Positions 9,255 through 16,877 of a stretch of 64,000 nt of DNA are shown here, in pieces; within the stretch, counting starts at the first letter, position 1, and each line of letters opens with the position of its first letter. Location: contig CBDFMR010000005.1 in NCBI GenBank assembly GCA_965249765.1, positions 434,001 through 498,000 of the forward strand, read 5' to 3'. The position numbers and the translations under genes were made by a program. The stretch is from CBDFMR01 sp965249765 (GTDB lineage Bacteria > Bacteroidota > Bacteroidia > Chitinophagales > Saprospiraceae). The notes under the pieces were generated by a model, which searched no databases, was not told where the DNA came from, and saw nothing but the letters and a program-made list of their open reading frames with translations.

Positions 9255-10385
9255 ATGGGAAAAAAGTCAAGAATAATAATTAGACAAGGCGACAAAGAAC
9301 TTTCTAAATGGCTAAATAAGACACGTCATACAAAGTTTCAAAAACGTGTTCGTATGTTGATTTCTTTGAAGAAAAGTGAAACGATTACACAACAAGAAAT
9401 CGCAGATGATATTGGTGCTGACATAAGTACGGTACAAAGATGGTTGAAAATCTATCGAGAATTTGGGATAGAAAAACTTTGCAAATCCGAGACTCGTAAT
9501 AAACCGTCTAAATTGATTACTGATGATATACTAAATTGGCTAGGATCAATACTTACCAATAGCAGTGCCCTTGCAAAAGGATATAAACACATTCAAGTTA
9601 TGATAGCTGAAAAATTCAATAAAGAAATTCACTATCATGCTTTGTATTATTACCTCCGTAAACATTTCAAAACTAAATTAAAGACTCCTAGAAAATCAAA
9701 TGGCAGTAAAGATCAGCAGGCAGTAGATGCCTTTTTAAAAACTGCCTAAAACCATGACAAATATTAGATCTAGTCTTAATAAACGAATTTCTTGAAACCA
9801 ACTATCCCCGAGGCAGAGCCATAGGGGTATTTCGCTGGTTTCATTTTGACCTGAAGGTCAAAAACCGAAATTCTCTGATGTTTAGTTGAAAACCTTAGGT
9901 TTTCAAACTTTCCTCTCAACCCCGAGGCAAGCCTCGAGGTATTTTCTTCGAATAAAGATAAATGGGAAAGCATAAATATCTACTATCAAGATGAGTCTAG
10001 GTTTGGCCTAATGACACATATAGGAAAGTGCCTAACGGCTAGAGGAATAAAGCCTATTGTCAACTACCAACATAAATTTGCCAACACCTATTTATATGGA
10101 TCATATTCTCCCATTACTGGAGATAGTTTTGTTTATGAAATAGAAGGAGTAAGCAAAGAAATATTTCATCAATATCTACAAAAACTTTCTGAATACAAGC
10201 CAAACGAATATAAAATATTAGTCATTGATAATGCAGGTTTTCATTCCATCAAAGACTTCAAATTACCAGACAACATCTACTTGTTAGCCATACCGCCATA
10301 TTCACCAGAACTAAACCCTTGTGAAAAAGTATGGCAATATCTCAAAGACAGGTATAAAAACAATACAATGAACTACCCCGCCGCA
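9255..10385 (+). pseudogene. IS630-family transposase B, frameshifted and split by a 167-bp hairpin element
   Basis: Residues MGKKSRIIIRQGDKELSK... form an HTH region and run to AVDAFLK. An extra A in the run near 9737-9741 shifts the frame. Removing one A gives LKLPKTMTNIRSSLNK. The 167-bp hairpin element (9784-9950) then interrupts, and the protein resumes as DKWESINIYYQDESRFGLMT (first catalytic Asp), ILVIDNAGFHS (second) and PPYSPELNPCEKVWQ (Glu). Deleting the element together with one flanking AATAAA rejoins the frame exactly. The 3' end runs into a palindrome at 10362-10410 that replaces the normal C-terminus. All three catalytic residues are preserved in sequence but the gene is dead. 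Confidence 0.85.
9784..9950 (+). mobile_element. 167-bp four-hairpin non-autonomous element, copy A
   Basis: It lies between two AATAAA hexamers (9778-9783 and 9951-9956) inside an IS630 transposase gene. The ends are CGAA...TTCG. Inside are four stem-loops: an imperfect CCCC/GGGG hairpin (about 9806-9829), TTTTGACC-TGAA-GGTCAAAA, TTGAAAACC-TTA-GGTTTTCAA, and ACCCCGAGGC-AA-GCCTCGAGGT. It differs from copy B (50739-50905, opposite strand) at one base of 167. A 58-codon open frame crosses the element on the minus strand, but with nearly identical copies this is not evidence of coding. Confidence 0.8.
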
Positions 10386-10410
10386 AGCGGACGGGATAGT
10401 TCATTGTATT
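10362..10410. repeat. Long inverted repeat with nested hairpin at IS630 3' end
   Basis: A 19-bp stem (AATACAATGAACTACCCCG, one mismatch to its partner at 10392-10410) encloses the perfect small hairpin CCGC-AA-GCGG. The left arm is the coding sequence of the transposase tail and the right arm is its inverted copy, so the palindrome appears to have arisen by, or with, an insertion. No T-tract follows. Confidence 0.6.
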
Positions 10411-10443
10411 TCACCTGCCGATAAAGAAGCTACAATCCAACCG

Positions 10444-10651
10444 ATGGAGGATGCGGGATTCATTTATAACAGCAAAGACTTAGGGTGTACAGTGGGGCGG
10501 TCGTCCCCCATTTCTTGCGTCACTACCAGAGGAACATTTTGCGCTTGATCATTTCTTTAGTCGGGGCATTGAAGTTTCAGAAGTCGACAAAGTAGAAGAC
10601 AGCATTGCCAGTGATCACTATCCGGTGTGGATGAGCTTTAGGGTTGAGTAA
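10444..10651 (+). pseudogene. Endonuclease/exonuclease/phosphatase-family C-terminal remnant
   Basis: After a frameshift near 10515-10525 the sequence reads PEEHFALDHFFSRGIEVSEV...DSIASDHYPVWMSFRVE and a stop at 10649-10651. This matches the end of EEP-superfamily nucleases, with the LDH and SDHxPV catalytic motifs. The preceding piece (from 10444, MEDAGFIYNSKDLG) fits the segment just before in the other frame. The N-terminal part is gone, evidently removed when the IS630 elements arrived. The short length and frame break make this a tentative but specific assignment. Confidence 0.55.
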
Positions 10652-10658
10652 GCATCAA

Positions 10659-10694
10659 GAACAAAAAGAAAAAGGGAATCAAAATGATTCCCTT
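10659..10694 (-). terminator. Rho-independent terminator after the tRNA
   Basis: On the minus strand, AAGGGAATCA-TTT-TGATTCCCTT (stem 10, loop 3) is followed by TTTTTCTTTTTG. It lies directly 3' of the tRNA at 10700-10773. Confidence 0.8.
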
Positions 10695-10699
10695 CATTG

Positions 10700-10773
10700 T
10701 GGTCCCACGAGGACTTGAACCTCGGACCCCTTGATTATGAGTCAAGTGCTCTAACCAGCTGAGCTATAGGACC
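10700..10773 (-). tRNA. tRNA with CAU anticodon (probably tRNA-Ile2, possibly elongator Met)
   Basis: Complementary strand folds as a 74-nt cloverleaf: acceptor GGTCCTA/TGGGACC with A73, D-arm AGCTCAGCTGGTTAGAGC, anticodon stem-loop TTGA-CTCATAA-TCAA and T-arm GAGGTTCAAGTCCTC. The CCA end is not encoded. The ACUCAUAAU loop context is shared by isoleucine tRNAs whose C34 is changed to lysidine and by some elongator Met tRNAs, so the amino acid is not certain. A strong promoter lies upstream and a terminator downstream, so it is a single-gene unit. Confidence 0.9.
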
Positions 10774-10791
10774 GCGCTTATAAAGCGGTTG

Positions 10792-10821
10792 CAAATTTAA
10801 TAAATATGAATTATAGAACAA
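10792..10821 (-). promoter_or_regulatory. tRNA promoter TTG-N19-TAAATTTG
   Basis: On the minus strand, TTG (10821-10819) is separated by 19 bases from TAAATTTG (10799-10792), an exact Bacteroidota consensus. It sits 18 bases upstream of the tRNA 5' end. The tRNA-Asn gene at 44500 has the same arrangement and the same -7 box. Confidence 0.75.
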
Positions 10822-10958
10822 CACCAAACATCAATCAGTTTCCTGACCGCAAGAATCTCCAGCACCCTCTCTATTCCACCATTCTGAACTCAAAATCGAG
10901 TCATCATCATATTACGAAAATTGCATATGGCATAATTTCTGTTTCTATTAAATCTGTT

Positions 10959-11300
10959 ATGAACATCGAGCAGATAAATAGAAGACACTTTATAGAAACA
11001 GATATGTACTATCGAGTAGGTTACGGGCTTACTTCAAAGCTGCTCAAGTATAAGAATGGCATCATGCACATCCATGTTGTTATTGGAAAGAAATGGGATA
11101 AATCCTATAGCGCCACCGCCATGGAAATGGCACAGTGCTGGAAAAAATCCTACAACGAACTGTCCAAAGCAGTTGCGTGTAAGGTATTCATCGTCGATAC
11201 CAGAAAATACAACTATAAGCAGTATCTAATCCATCGTGGAATGACCCCCGGATACGATGCTCAGAAAGGTATTATTTTTCAAAAGAACATCCTCAATTAG
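10959..11300 (+). CDS. Hypothetical protein, 113 residues
   Basis: I do not recognise this protein. The frame is open from 10806, but that stretch overlaps the divergent tRNA promoter, so the start is placed at the internal ATG (MNIEQINRRHFIETDMYYR). It is basic, has no signal peptide or membrane helix, and contains KYKNGIMHIHVVIGKKWDKSY and a C-terminal TPGYDAQKGIIFQKN. It ends 34 bases before the endonuclease I gene on the same strand and may be co-transcribed with it. It could be a conserved Bacteroidota protein or a spurious frame. Confidence 0.45.
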   Translation: MNIEQINRRHFIETDMYYRVGYGLTSKLLKYKNGIMHIHVVIGKKWDKSYSATAMEMAQCWKKSYNELSKAVACKVFIVDTRKYNYKQYLIHRGMTPGYDAQKGIIFQKNILN

Positions 11301-11334
11301 TAGTTCTTCTCTATGGGCTGACTATTTTTGGACC

Positions 11335-12405
11335 ATGAGGTGGATGCCCTTTCTTTTACTATTGTTCTCGTTCAACTTGATGGCTCAATATGATCACGAG
11401 CATGTCTTCAAAGATTTGACTGGTAATGACCTTCGCAATGCCATCATTAATGACTTCAAACCAGTAAACTTTCTGTCATATAGCGCTGCAAGAGAGAAGT
11501 TGTACACAGAGGTTTATAATGAATCTGATACAGTAAAAGGCATTTACACGGAGTATGGAAAGTTTCTCAACCCTTCATCGATAGATCCTATCTCAGATTT
11601 GCTCCAGGGATATGGTATCAATGCAGAGCACACTTATCCACAAAGTAAGGGGGCCGATTTCGGCAATCCGCGAAGCGATATGCATCACATTTATCCCTGC
11701 AGGGCTGCTGTAAATACGGCAAGAGGCAGCAACCAGTTTGGAGAAATAAATGACAAGCAAACGACGGCATGGTATTATCTAGATGGTCAGATGTCGGGAA
11801 TTCCTCCAGCGGGTGTTGACAATTATAGCGAAAGCACTTCTAATAGATTCGAACCTCGTGAAGATCACAAAGGCAATGTAGCTAGAGCAATGTTATACTT
11901 CTATACCATGTATCAGACGCAGGCTGACAATGCTGACCCTAATTTTTTTTGGTCCCAGGTTGACCAATTATGTGACTTGCATAGCCTAGATCCCGTCGAT
12001 TCACTGGAATGGGCCAGATCCTTTATGATAGGAAGTTACCAAGAAAACAAGCCTAACCCTTACGTACTGGATTGTAGCCTGGCAGCCAGAATGTACTGTG
12101 GAGACATAGATCAGATGTGCAGGGAAGTAATGCTGACGGACATACAAGACCCTATATATGATAAAGGACTCAAGGTCTTCCCCAGTCCTTCAGATGGGCA
12201 ATTTAGTATAGTAACTACTGGTGGATTTGCAAAAGATACTGAGATACAACTATTCGATATCTATGGCAAACTCGCATTATCTGTGGCAATGGATAAATAT
12301 TCACCGATGCGACAATTTGATGTAAATCTCGAAAACGGATACTACATTCTACTCGTTCATAATGAAGAATCGATAATATCACGACCTATAATTATCACAA
12401 AATGA
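11335..12405 (+). CDS. Secreted endonuclease I family protein with type IX sorting domain
   Basis: The start is the ATG preceding a clean signal peptide (MRWMPFLLLLFSFNLMAQ); longer upstream frame lacks such a signal. The body carries the Endonuclease_1 motifs NAEHTYPQSKGADFGNPRSDMHHIYPC and NTARGSNQFGEI, with the His/Asp catalytic metal site. After about residue 255 a C-terminal sorting domain begins (VFPSPSDGQFSI...GYYILLVHNEESIISRPIIITK), predicting export by the type IX system to the cell surface or medium, where it would degrade extracellular nucleic acid. The stop overlaps the next start by four bases (ATGA). Confidence 0.92.
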   Translation: MRWMPFLLLLFSFNLMAQYDHEHVFKDLTGNDLRNAIINDFKPVNFLSYSAAREKLYTEVYNESDTVKGIYTEYGKFLNPSSIDPISDLLQGYGINAEHTYPQSKGADFGNPRSDMHHIYPCRAAVNTARGSNQFGEINDKQTTAWYYLDGQMSGIPPAGVDNYSESTSNRFEPREDHKGNVARAMLYFYTMYQTQADNADPNFFWSQVDQLCDLHSLDPVDSLEWARSFMIGSYQENKPNPYVLDCSLAARMYCGDIDQMCREVMLTDIQDPIYDKGLKVFPSPSDGQFSIVTTGGFAKDTEIQLFDIYGKLALSVAMDKYSPMRQFDVNLENGYYILLVHNEESIISRPIIITK

Positions 12406-12851
12406 ATTTAAGAGCTTTTATACTTATCTCACTGGCATTGATGATGTTGTCTTCATGTGGCAAGGACGTAGATGGTGATAATGATCAGGAGATCAAGGAC
12501 TATATTCACCTCAAAGGATATGAGTCAGAAATGACTAGCTCCGGGCTTCATTATGTTATTGATGAACCCGGAACTACAGACAAACTGGATGTCAATAGTA
12601 CAGTAACGGTACATTATACGGGTTTCTATCTTGATGACTCTGTATTTGATTCTACGGATGGTGGAGATCCCGCTACCTTTCCATTGGCCAACACCATAGA
12701 AGGTTGGATCGAGGGTATTCCATTGTTTGGAAAAGGAGGAAGAGGTACTTTGTTTATACCGTCTAGGCTTGGATATGGAAGTTCTCCACCATCAGGTGTA
12801 CGGGAAGACGCTGTACTGATATTCGATATACAGCTATTAGATTTCAACTAG
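12402..12851 (+). CDS. FKBP-type peptidyl-prolyl isomerase lipoprotein
   Basis: The N-terminus MNLRAFILISLALMMLSSCGKD is a lipoprotein signal with lipobox LSSC, so the protein is a membrane-anchored periplasmic or outer-membrane lipoprotein. The FKBP domain (about residues 60-149) shows VTVHYTGFYLDDSVFDST, a truncated-loop core, WIEGIPLFGKGGRGTLFIPSRLGYG and the final VLIFDIQLLDF strand. It would catalyse prolyl isomerisation of exported proteins. Four-base overlap with the endonuclease gene implies coupled translation. The convergent TIGR02206 gene ends only five bases downstream. Confidence 0.92.
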   Translation: MNLRAFILISLALMMLSSCGKDVDGDNDQEIKDYIHLKGYESEMTSSGLHYVIDEPGTTDKLDVNSTVTVHYTGFYLDDSVFDSTDGGDPATFPLANTIEGWIEGIPLFGKGGRGTLFIPSRLGYGSSPPSGVREDAVLIFDIQLLDFN

Positions 12852-12856
12852 AATTT

Positions 12857-13621
12857 TCAACTGTTGGACTGTGTTCTGTTTCGACCCAAATGGAAGGGTA
12901 GGTAGACAATTATAAACAGGATAAGTGCAACGAGTTCCCCGGCAAGAATATACCAAGGCCAAGGTCCCATAACGTCAAGTAAAGTAGCTGAAGGAGGCTT
13001 GGCCATCGTGTACATGTAGTTGGCACCCGTGAGCCAATTGAATATGGTAATACCTATCATGAATACATTCGTCGCAACAAAAGCATTCCAGAGGTCCCTT
13101 AGAGTCACCCTGAAGCCGTAAACAAAAATGCAGTAAAAGGGAAGGACAACTAGCATTGAATGGAGAACCCAATACATGAAGTAACTATAGTGAGGAAAGT
13201 CAAAATCTAGATCGGGAGTAAGATTTGCCTGAACTGTACCCGCTATGATCATGAAATAAATTATCCCAAACCACTTCCGATTTCTGAAGTACATCACTAT
13301 CGGAGTTAAAAGGCCTAATACCCGACAGACATGCAATGGCAGTTCATCCTGTATAGTAAACACACCTTGATCATAAGTAATGATCATCCTCAACACAACC
13401 GCCACTGCCGGCAGAAGAGCAATGAATGTACCCAGAATGGTTTGCTGGCGAGTGGATAGATAGTTCCGTGCAATGAATATGAATGCCCACCCTAATAAGG
13501 CTACAACCAATAGTGGCATCCAATGAGACCACGTATATGCCTCGAAGATTTTTTCTGAATTGTAAAAGGATTGAAGCAACACTACTTTGATATTCGGATG
13601 CTTAAGGTATGATAAATTCAA
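12857..13621 (-). CDS. TIGR02206/YwaF family integral membrane protein
   Basis: A 254-residue protein with about seven membrane segments. It has the family landmarks ELPLHVCRVLGLLTPI in the middle and NYMYTMAKPPSATLLDVMGPWPWYIL near the end. The family is widespread and its function unknown. The gene is intact and transcribed toward the FKBP gene. Upstream (beyond 13621) begins the ISKra4 element, which has been placed 26 bases before the start codon and may have replaced the native promoter. Confidence 0.85.
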   Translation of the reverse strand: MNLSYLKHPNIKVVLLQSFYNSEKIFEAYTWSHWMPLLVVALLGWAFIFIARNYLSTRQQTILGTFIALLPAVAVVLRMIITYDQGVFTIQDELPLHVCRVLGLLTPIVMYFRNRKWFGIIYFMIIAGTVQANLTPDLDFDFPHYSYFMYWVLHSMLVVLPFYCIFVYGFRVTLRDLWNAFVATNVFMIGITIFNWLTGANYMYTMAKPPSATLLDVMGPWPWYILAGELVALILFIIVYLPFHLGRNRTQSNS

Positions 13622-13647
13622 TTAACTGGTAAACAATAGCACTTAAC

Positions 13648-14919
13648 GTGTGTAGAACAAATTGCACAAATTAGTAACTTAGGGGTACCCAAACATAATT
13701 TGTCATGGAATCAAAAAAAACAAATCGTCGATTCCATCCTTGAAACAGTAAGAAAGGAAATGTCGGTCTTCATTGAGGAAGAATCAGATATTAGATGTCC
13801 TATTGAGTACGAGCTGCGAGTTACTAAAATCGCACAAAATTTTGCTCGTAGTTTAATAACTGGCGCACAGGGGAAGCTCCCCAAAAGTCGGAATGCAAAA
13901 AAAAAGTACTGACATCCTTTGGCAAAGTAGCCTTGAGGAAGGATCATGCTTTGTGTTGCTCAACGGTTAAGTTTGCGATCACTCAATACTTACAGGTGCT
14001 CCTTTGTTTGTTAGGTCAGTCAAAGATATTTGATGAAGCGTCGCTCATTTGTAAAAAGTTATTACATATAGATATCTCCAGCCCACAGATTCAGCGAGTT
14101 TGTAGGTTTTACGGAGGTCTCATAGATCCTTTGGTGGAAAAGAATATAGAGGACTACATCCCTAAATTGTCAGGGGTATCGAAACAAGACAGAGTCTATG
14201 TTATGGTTGATGGTTCATTTTTGCCCACCCGAAATAAAGAATGGAAGGAAATCAAATTGGGCAGGATATTTAATGAGCAAAAGGTTATCCCAATACATTC
14301 AAAGCGAAATGAAGTCGTTGAATCTATCTATGTAAGTCATTGGGTAGTGTAGATAAATTTTTCCCAAAACTAGAACGTCATTTAGTTCCGTATAAAAAGA
14401 AAGTAATCATAGCCGACGGAGCAACATGGATATGGAATTGGGCAGACGATAATTACTCAGGAGCACTACAAATACTAGACTTTTACCACGCAAAGGAAAA
14501 AGTAGTCCTATTCGCCAACCAACAATTTAGAAGTGAACCAAGGCGCAAAGAATGGATAGCTCTTATGTGCGATGAACTCATGCAACATAATGTAGAGGGG
14601 GTAATTAGTACGGTTAAATCAATGCGCTCAACTGGAGAAAAGGCCAAAGAAGCTAAGGCCAAGCTGATCAAGTACTATATTGACCACGCGGATCGAATGA
14701 TGTACAAAACATGCAGAGAACAAGGGCTTCTAATAGGCTCAGGCCCTATTGAAGCAGCCCATCGAAGTGTACTGCAACAAAGAATGAAATTATCTGGACA
14801 GAAATGGTCTGTAGAGGGCGCTAATGCAATAGCTAATTTACGGTGTTATCAAAAAAGCGGTGCTTGGGACATGATCGAAAAAATAATTAAAGCTGCTTAG
14901 TGCAATTTGTTCTACGCAC
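13648..14919 (+). mobile_element. ISKra4-family insertion sequence, copy 1 (1272 bp)
   Basis: Bounded by 20-bp inverted ends GTGTGTAGAACAAATTGCAC (left) and GTGCGTAGAACAAATTGCAC (right, complement). The flanking 9-mers differ (GCACTTAAC and TGATTATGC), so the original target duplication is lost. The same ends bound the three 232-bp MITEs of this window. Confidence 0.85.
13700..14900 (+). pseudogene. ISKra4 transposase, two frames joined at A_AAA_AAG plus a second break
   Basis: Frame 1 (13700-13912, MSWNQKKQIVDSILETVRK...) ends at AAA AAG TAC TGA. The run of nine A (13897-13905) forms the heptamer A_AAA_AAG at 13900-13906. A -1 slip there continues straight into frame 2, which reads VLTSFGKVALRKDHALCCSTVKFA...YVMVDGSFLPTR...WKEIKLGRIF (first catalytic Asp) up to YVSHW at 14352. 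A second break, best explained by one lost T (CATTGGG for CATTTGGG at about 14338), shifts to SVDKFFPKLERH...VIIADGATWIWNW...ILDFYHAKEKV...LLIGSGPIEAAHRSV, ending at 14900. The first shift may be programmed; the second is probably a mutation, so this copy is likely inactive. Confidence 0.8.
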
Positions 14920-14960
14920 TGATTATGCTTGTTTTTCCGTATTCAAAACAAAGTGAAAGA

Positions 14961-16168
14961 ATGAAGAAGAAGTTCTTCAATAATTTATCTGAGACAGACA
15001 GACGACATTACGCTTCTGTGGAAGCGGTAAAGCTGGGTCATGGAGGAATAAAATACATTAGTGAATTATTTGGTATAGACGTGAAGACGTTACGTTCAGG
15101 AGTAGAGGAATTAAAAAAAACGAATTATGCCCCGTAGGCCGTGTTCGACGATCAGGAGGAGGTCGCAAAGCGGAAAAGCAGGAATTTAATCCGGTCATAG
15201 TTGAGAAGTTTGAAAAGATAATTGAAAGTCATCGTGCGGGAAATCCGATGAATGAACATATCCAATATACCTATTTAAGTAAAACAGAATTAGTAGCCAA
15301 GCTTGTGGAACAAGGCGTACAAAGCAGTAGATATCACGTTGGTAAATTGTTAATTGCCCTTGGGCTATCGAAACGAAAGATAGCTAAAACAGGAACACAC
15401 AAACAAGTAGAAGGGCGAAATGAGCAGTTTGAAAAAATAGAACAATTAGTAAAGGATTATACCCAGAATGGGCAGATAGTAATCTCAATAGACGGCAAGA
15501 AAAAGGAGCTATTGGGTCAATTGAGTCGAGCAGGTAAAGTTTATTGTAGCGCGGCACAAATAAGTAATGACCACGATTTCCCAAGCCTGTCAACAGGGAA
15601 AGTGTCTCCTTTTGTCATCTACGACAAAGTTATAAATGAAGGATATATGTTTTTGGGTCAATCGTCAGACACGCCTGATTTCACTGGTGGTTCTTTATAT
15701 GAATATCTAAATAATTATGGCCAGAAAAGACACGCTAACGCCAAACAGGTTCTTGTCTTATGCGATTCAGGTGGTAGCAATGGCTATCGAAATCATCGCT
15801 TTAAAGAGATGGTGCAATGGGTGGCGAATGCCACCTGTTTGGATATTAGAATAGCCCATTATCCAAGTTATTGTTCCAAATATAATCCGTGCGATCGCAA
15901 ACTTTTTCCACATGTCACAAGAGCGATGGCTAGGGTCATGTTGGACAGTATAAATACAATGAGCAAGTTGATTAAATCCAGAGCCAAAACTAAGCAAGGA
16001 CTAAAAGTTTCTGTACGGCAAATAAAAAAACAATATCAAACAGGGATAAAAGCCACTAAAACATTTTTAATTAATTACCCAATCATTCACGATACAATAC
16101 TCCCGAAATGGAATTATCAAGCTATTGCCTGCCAGCAAATCGGGAAGTTATTTTTCGTACATCCCTAA
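14961..16168 (+). CDS. ISAzo13-family transposase, two frames overlapping at an A8 run
   Basis: The first part (MKKKFFNNLSETDRRHYASVEAVKLGHGGIKYISELFGI...) is the N-terminal ISAzo13 helix-turn-helix region and stops at 15137. A run of eight A at about 15113-15120 precedes this. A -1 slip yields ELCPVGRVRRSGGGRKAEKQEFNP, the family's conserved linker, and leads into the DDE domain: VISIDGKKKELLGQ (Asp), VLCDSGGSNGYRNHRFK (Asp) and HYPSYCSKYNPCDRKLFPHV, where the family usually has EHRLF, so the catalytic Glu is replaced by Asp here. The frame ends QQIGKLFFVHP. It could be a genuine frameshifted gene or a decayed one. Confidence 0.75.
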
Positions 16169-16350
16169 GGAATTATAAATTTCTCATTCCAGACTCTATT
16201 CACAGTGTGAAGCAATATGGAACCAATCATATAGAACGAATGAACGTAAATCTAAGGATTCACTTGAAAAGATTGAATAGACGGACAATATGCTTTTCAA
16301 GAAGTAAAGCTATTCTGAATGCTTGTTTGATGATATACTTTTGGAGTTGA
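16169..16350 (+). pseudogene. IS1-family transposase C-terminal fragment
   Basis: The sequence reads RNYKFLIPDSIHSVKQYGTNHIERMNVNLRIHLKRLNRRTICFSRSKAILNACLMIYFW and a stop. This is the C-terminal catalytic segment of IS1-type transposases (NHIER-N-NLR-H-KRL-R-TICFS). The N-terminal two thirds are absent; the ISAzo13 transposase ends exactly where it begins. It is a relic left by insertion or deletion. Confidence 0.75.
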
Positions 16351-16380
16351 GCACAATTATGAAAAGATATCGTCCACAGT

Positions 16381-16612
16381 GTGTGTAAAACAAATTGCAC
16401 AAATGCAGCTTTGCTTCAATATATCGTACTGACTTCGTATGGATTATATCTTTTATTACCGCAAGGAGACCAAATTCTACAAAATCAGTCAATAGCGTCC
16501 TTTGCATACTATCTTTGCGCCCCTTGCGGTTAGCTCCAATAATGAAATTGTGAATATTGGGATAGTCAACAAATCTGTTTTTCTATCAAAAAGTGCAATT
16601 TGTTCTACACAC
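16381..16612 (+). mobile_element. 232-bp ISKra4-derived MITE, copy 1
   Basis: Ends GTGTGTAAAACAAATTGCAC and (complement) GTGTGTAGAACAAATTGCAC match the ISKra4 copy at 13648. A perfect 9-bp target duplication GTCCACAGT flanks it (16372-16380 and 16613-16621). No transposase is encoded. The interior holds a long inverted pair ACCGCAAGG/CCTTGCGGT and the promoter-like string TATCTTTG at 16510-16517, pointing toward the toxin-antitoxin genes. Confidence 0.85.
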
Positions 16613-16679
16613 GTCCACAGTGAAGGAAACAATATGTGGGGTAAAAAGCGTTAACTTTATAAGACAAAAAGCAGAAAAC

Positions 16680-16877
16680 ATGGAAGGGATATTATATCTG
16701 ATAGATGAGCATAATAAAAAGAAGTTTGTACAAATCGATCTGGAGAAATATGGGTCTATAGTTGAGGATATACTAGATAGTCTGGAAATAGAATCACGAA
16801 AAGGAGAAGAATCATATCCGTTGGAAGAGGTTATATCAGAGCTGGAGGAGAAAGGGAATCTGGATAAGTATGTATAG
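16680..16877 (+). CDS. Antitoxin of a RelBE/ParDE-type pair
   Basis: The ATG at 16680 gives a 65-residue acidic protein (MEGILYLIDEHNKKKFVQIDLEKYG...EEVISELEEKGNLDKYV), the usual size and charge for a type II antitoxin that neutralises the toxin and represses the operon. The frame is open further upstream, but that part lies in the MITE and its flank. The C-terminal eight bases overlap the toxin start, the classic arrangement. The antitoxin subfamily cannot be named with certainty. Confidence 0.75.
   Translation: MEGILYLIDEHNKKKFVQIDLEKYGSIVEDILDSLEIESRKGEESYPLEEVISELEEKGNLDKYV

Noticed and set aside
9776..9973. A 65-codon open frame crossing hairpin element copy A, repeated in copy B
   Set aside because: The two copies differ at one base, so conservation of the frame carries no information. 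The frame starts in unrelated flanking DNA at each site and overlaps four strong hairpins.
16310..16507. Repeated minus-strand open frame of about 65 codons within the 232-bp MITEs
   Set aside because: It starts inside the MITE and runs out through the terminal repeat into different flanks. It has no start signals and no protein-like features.
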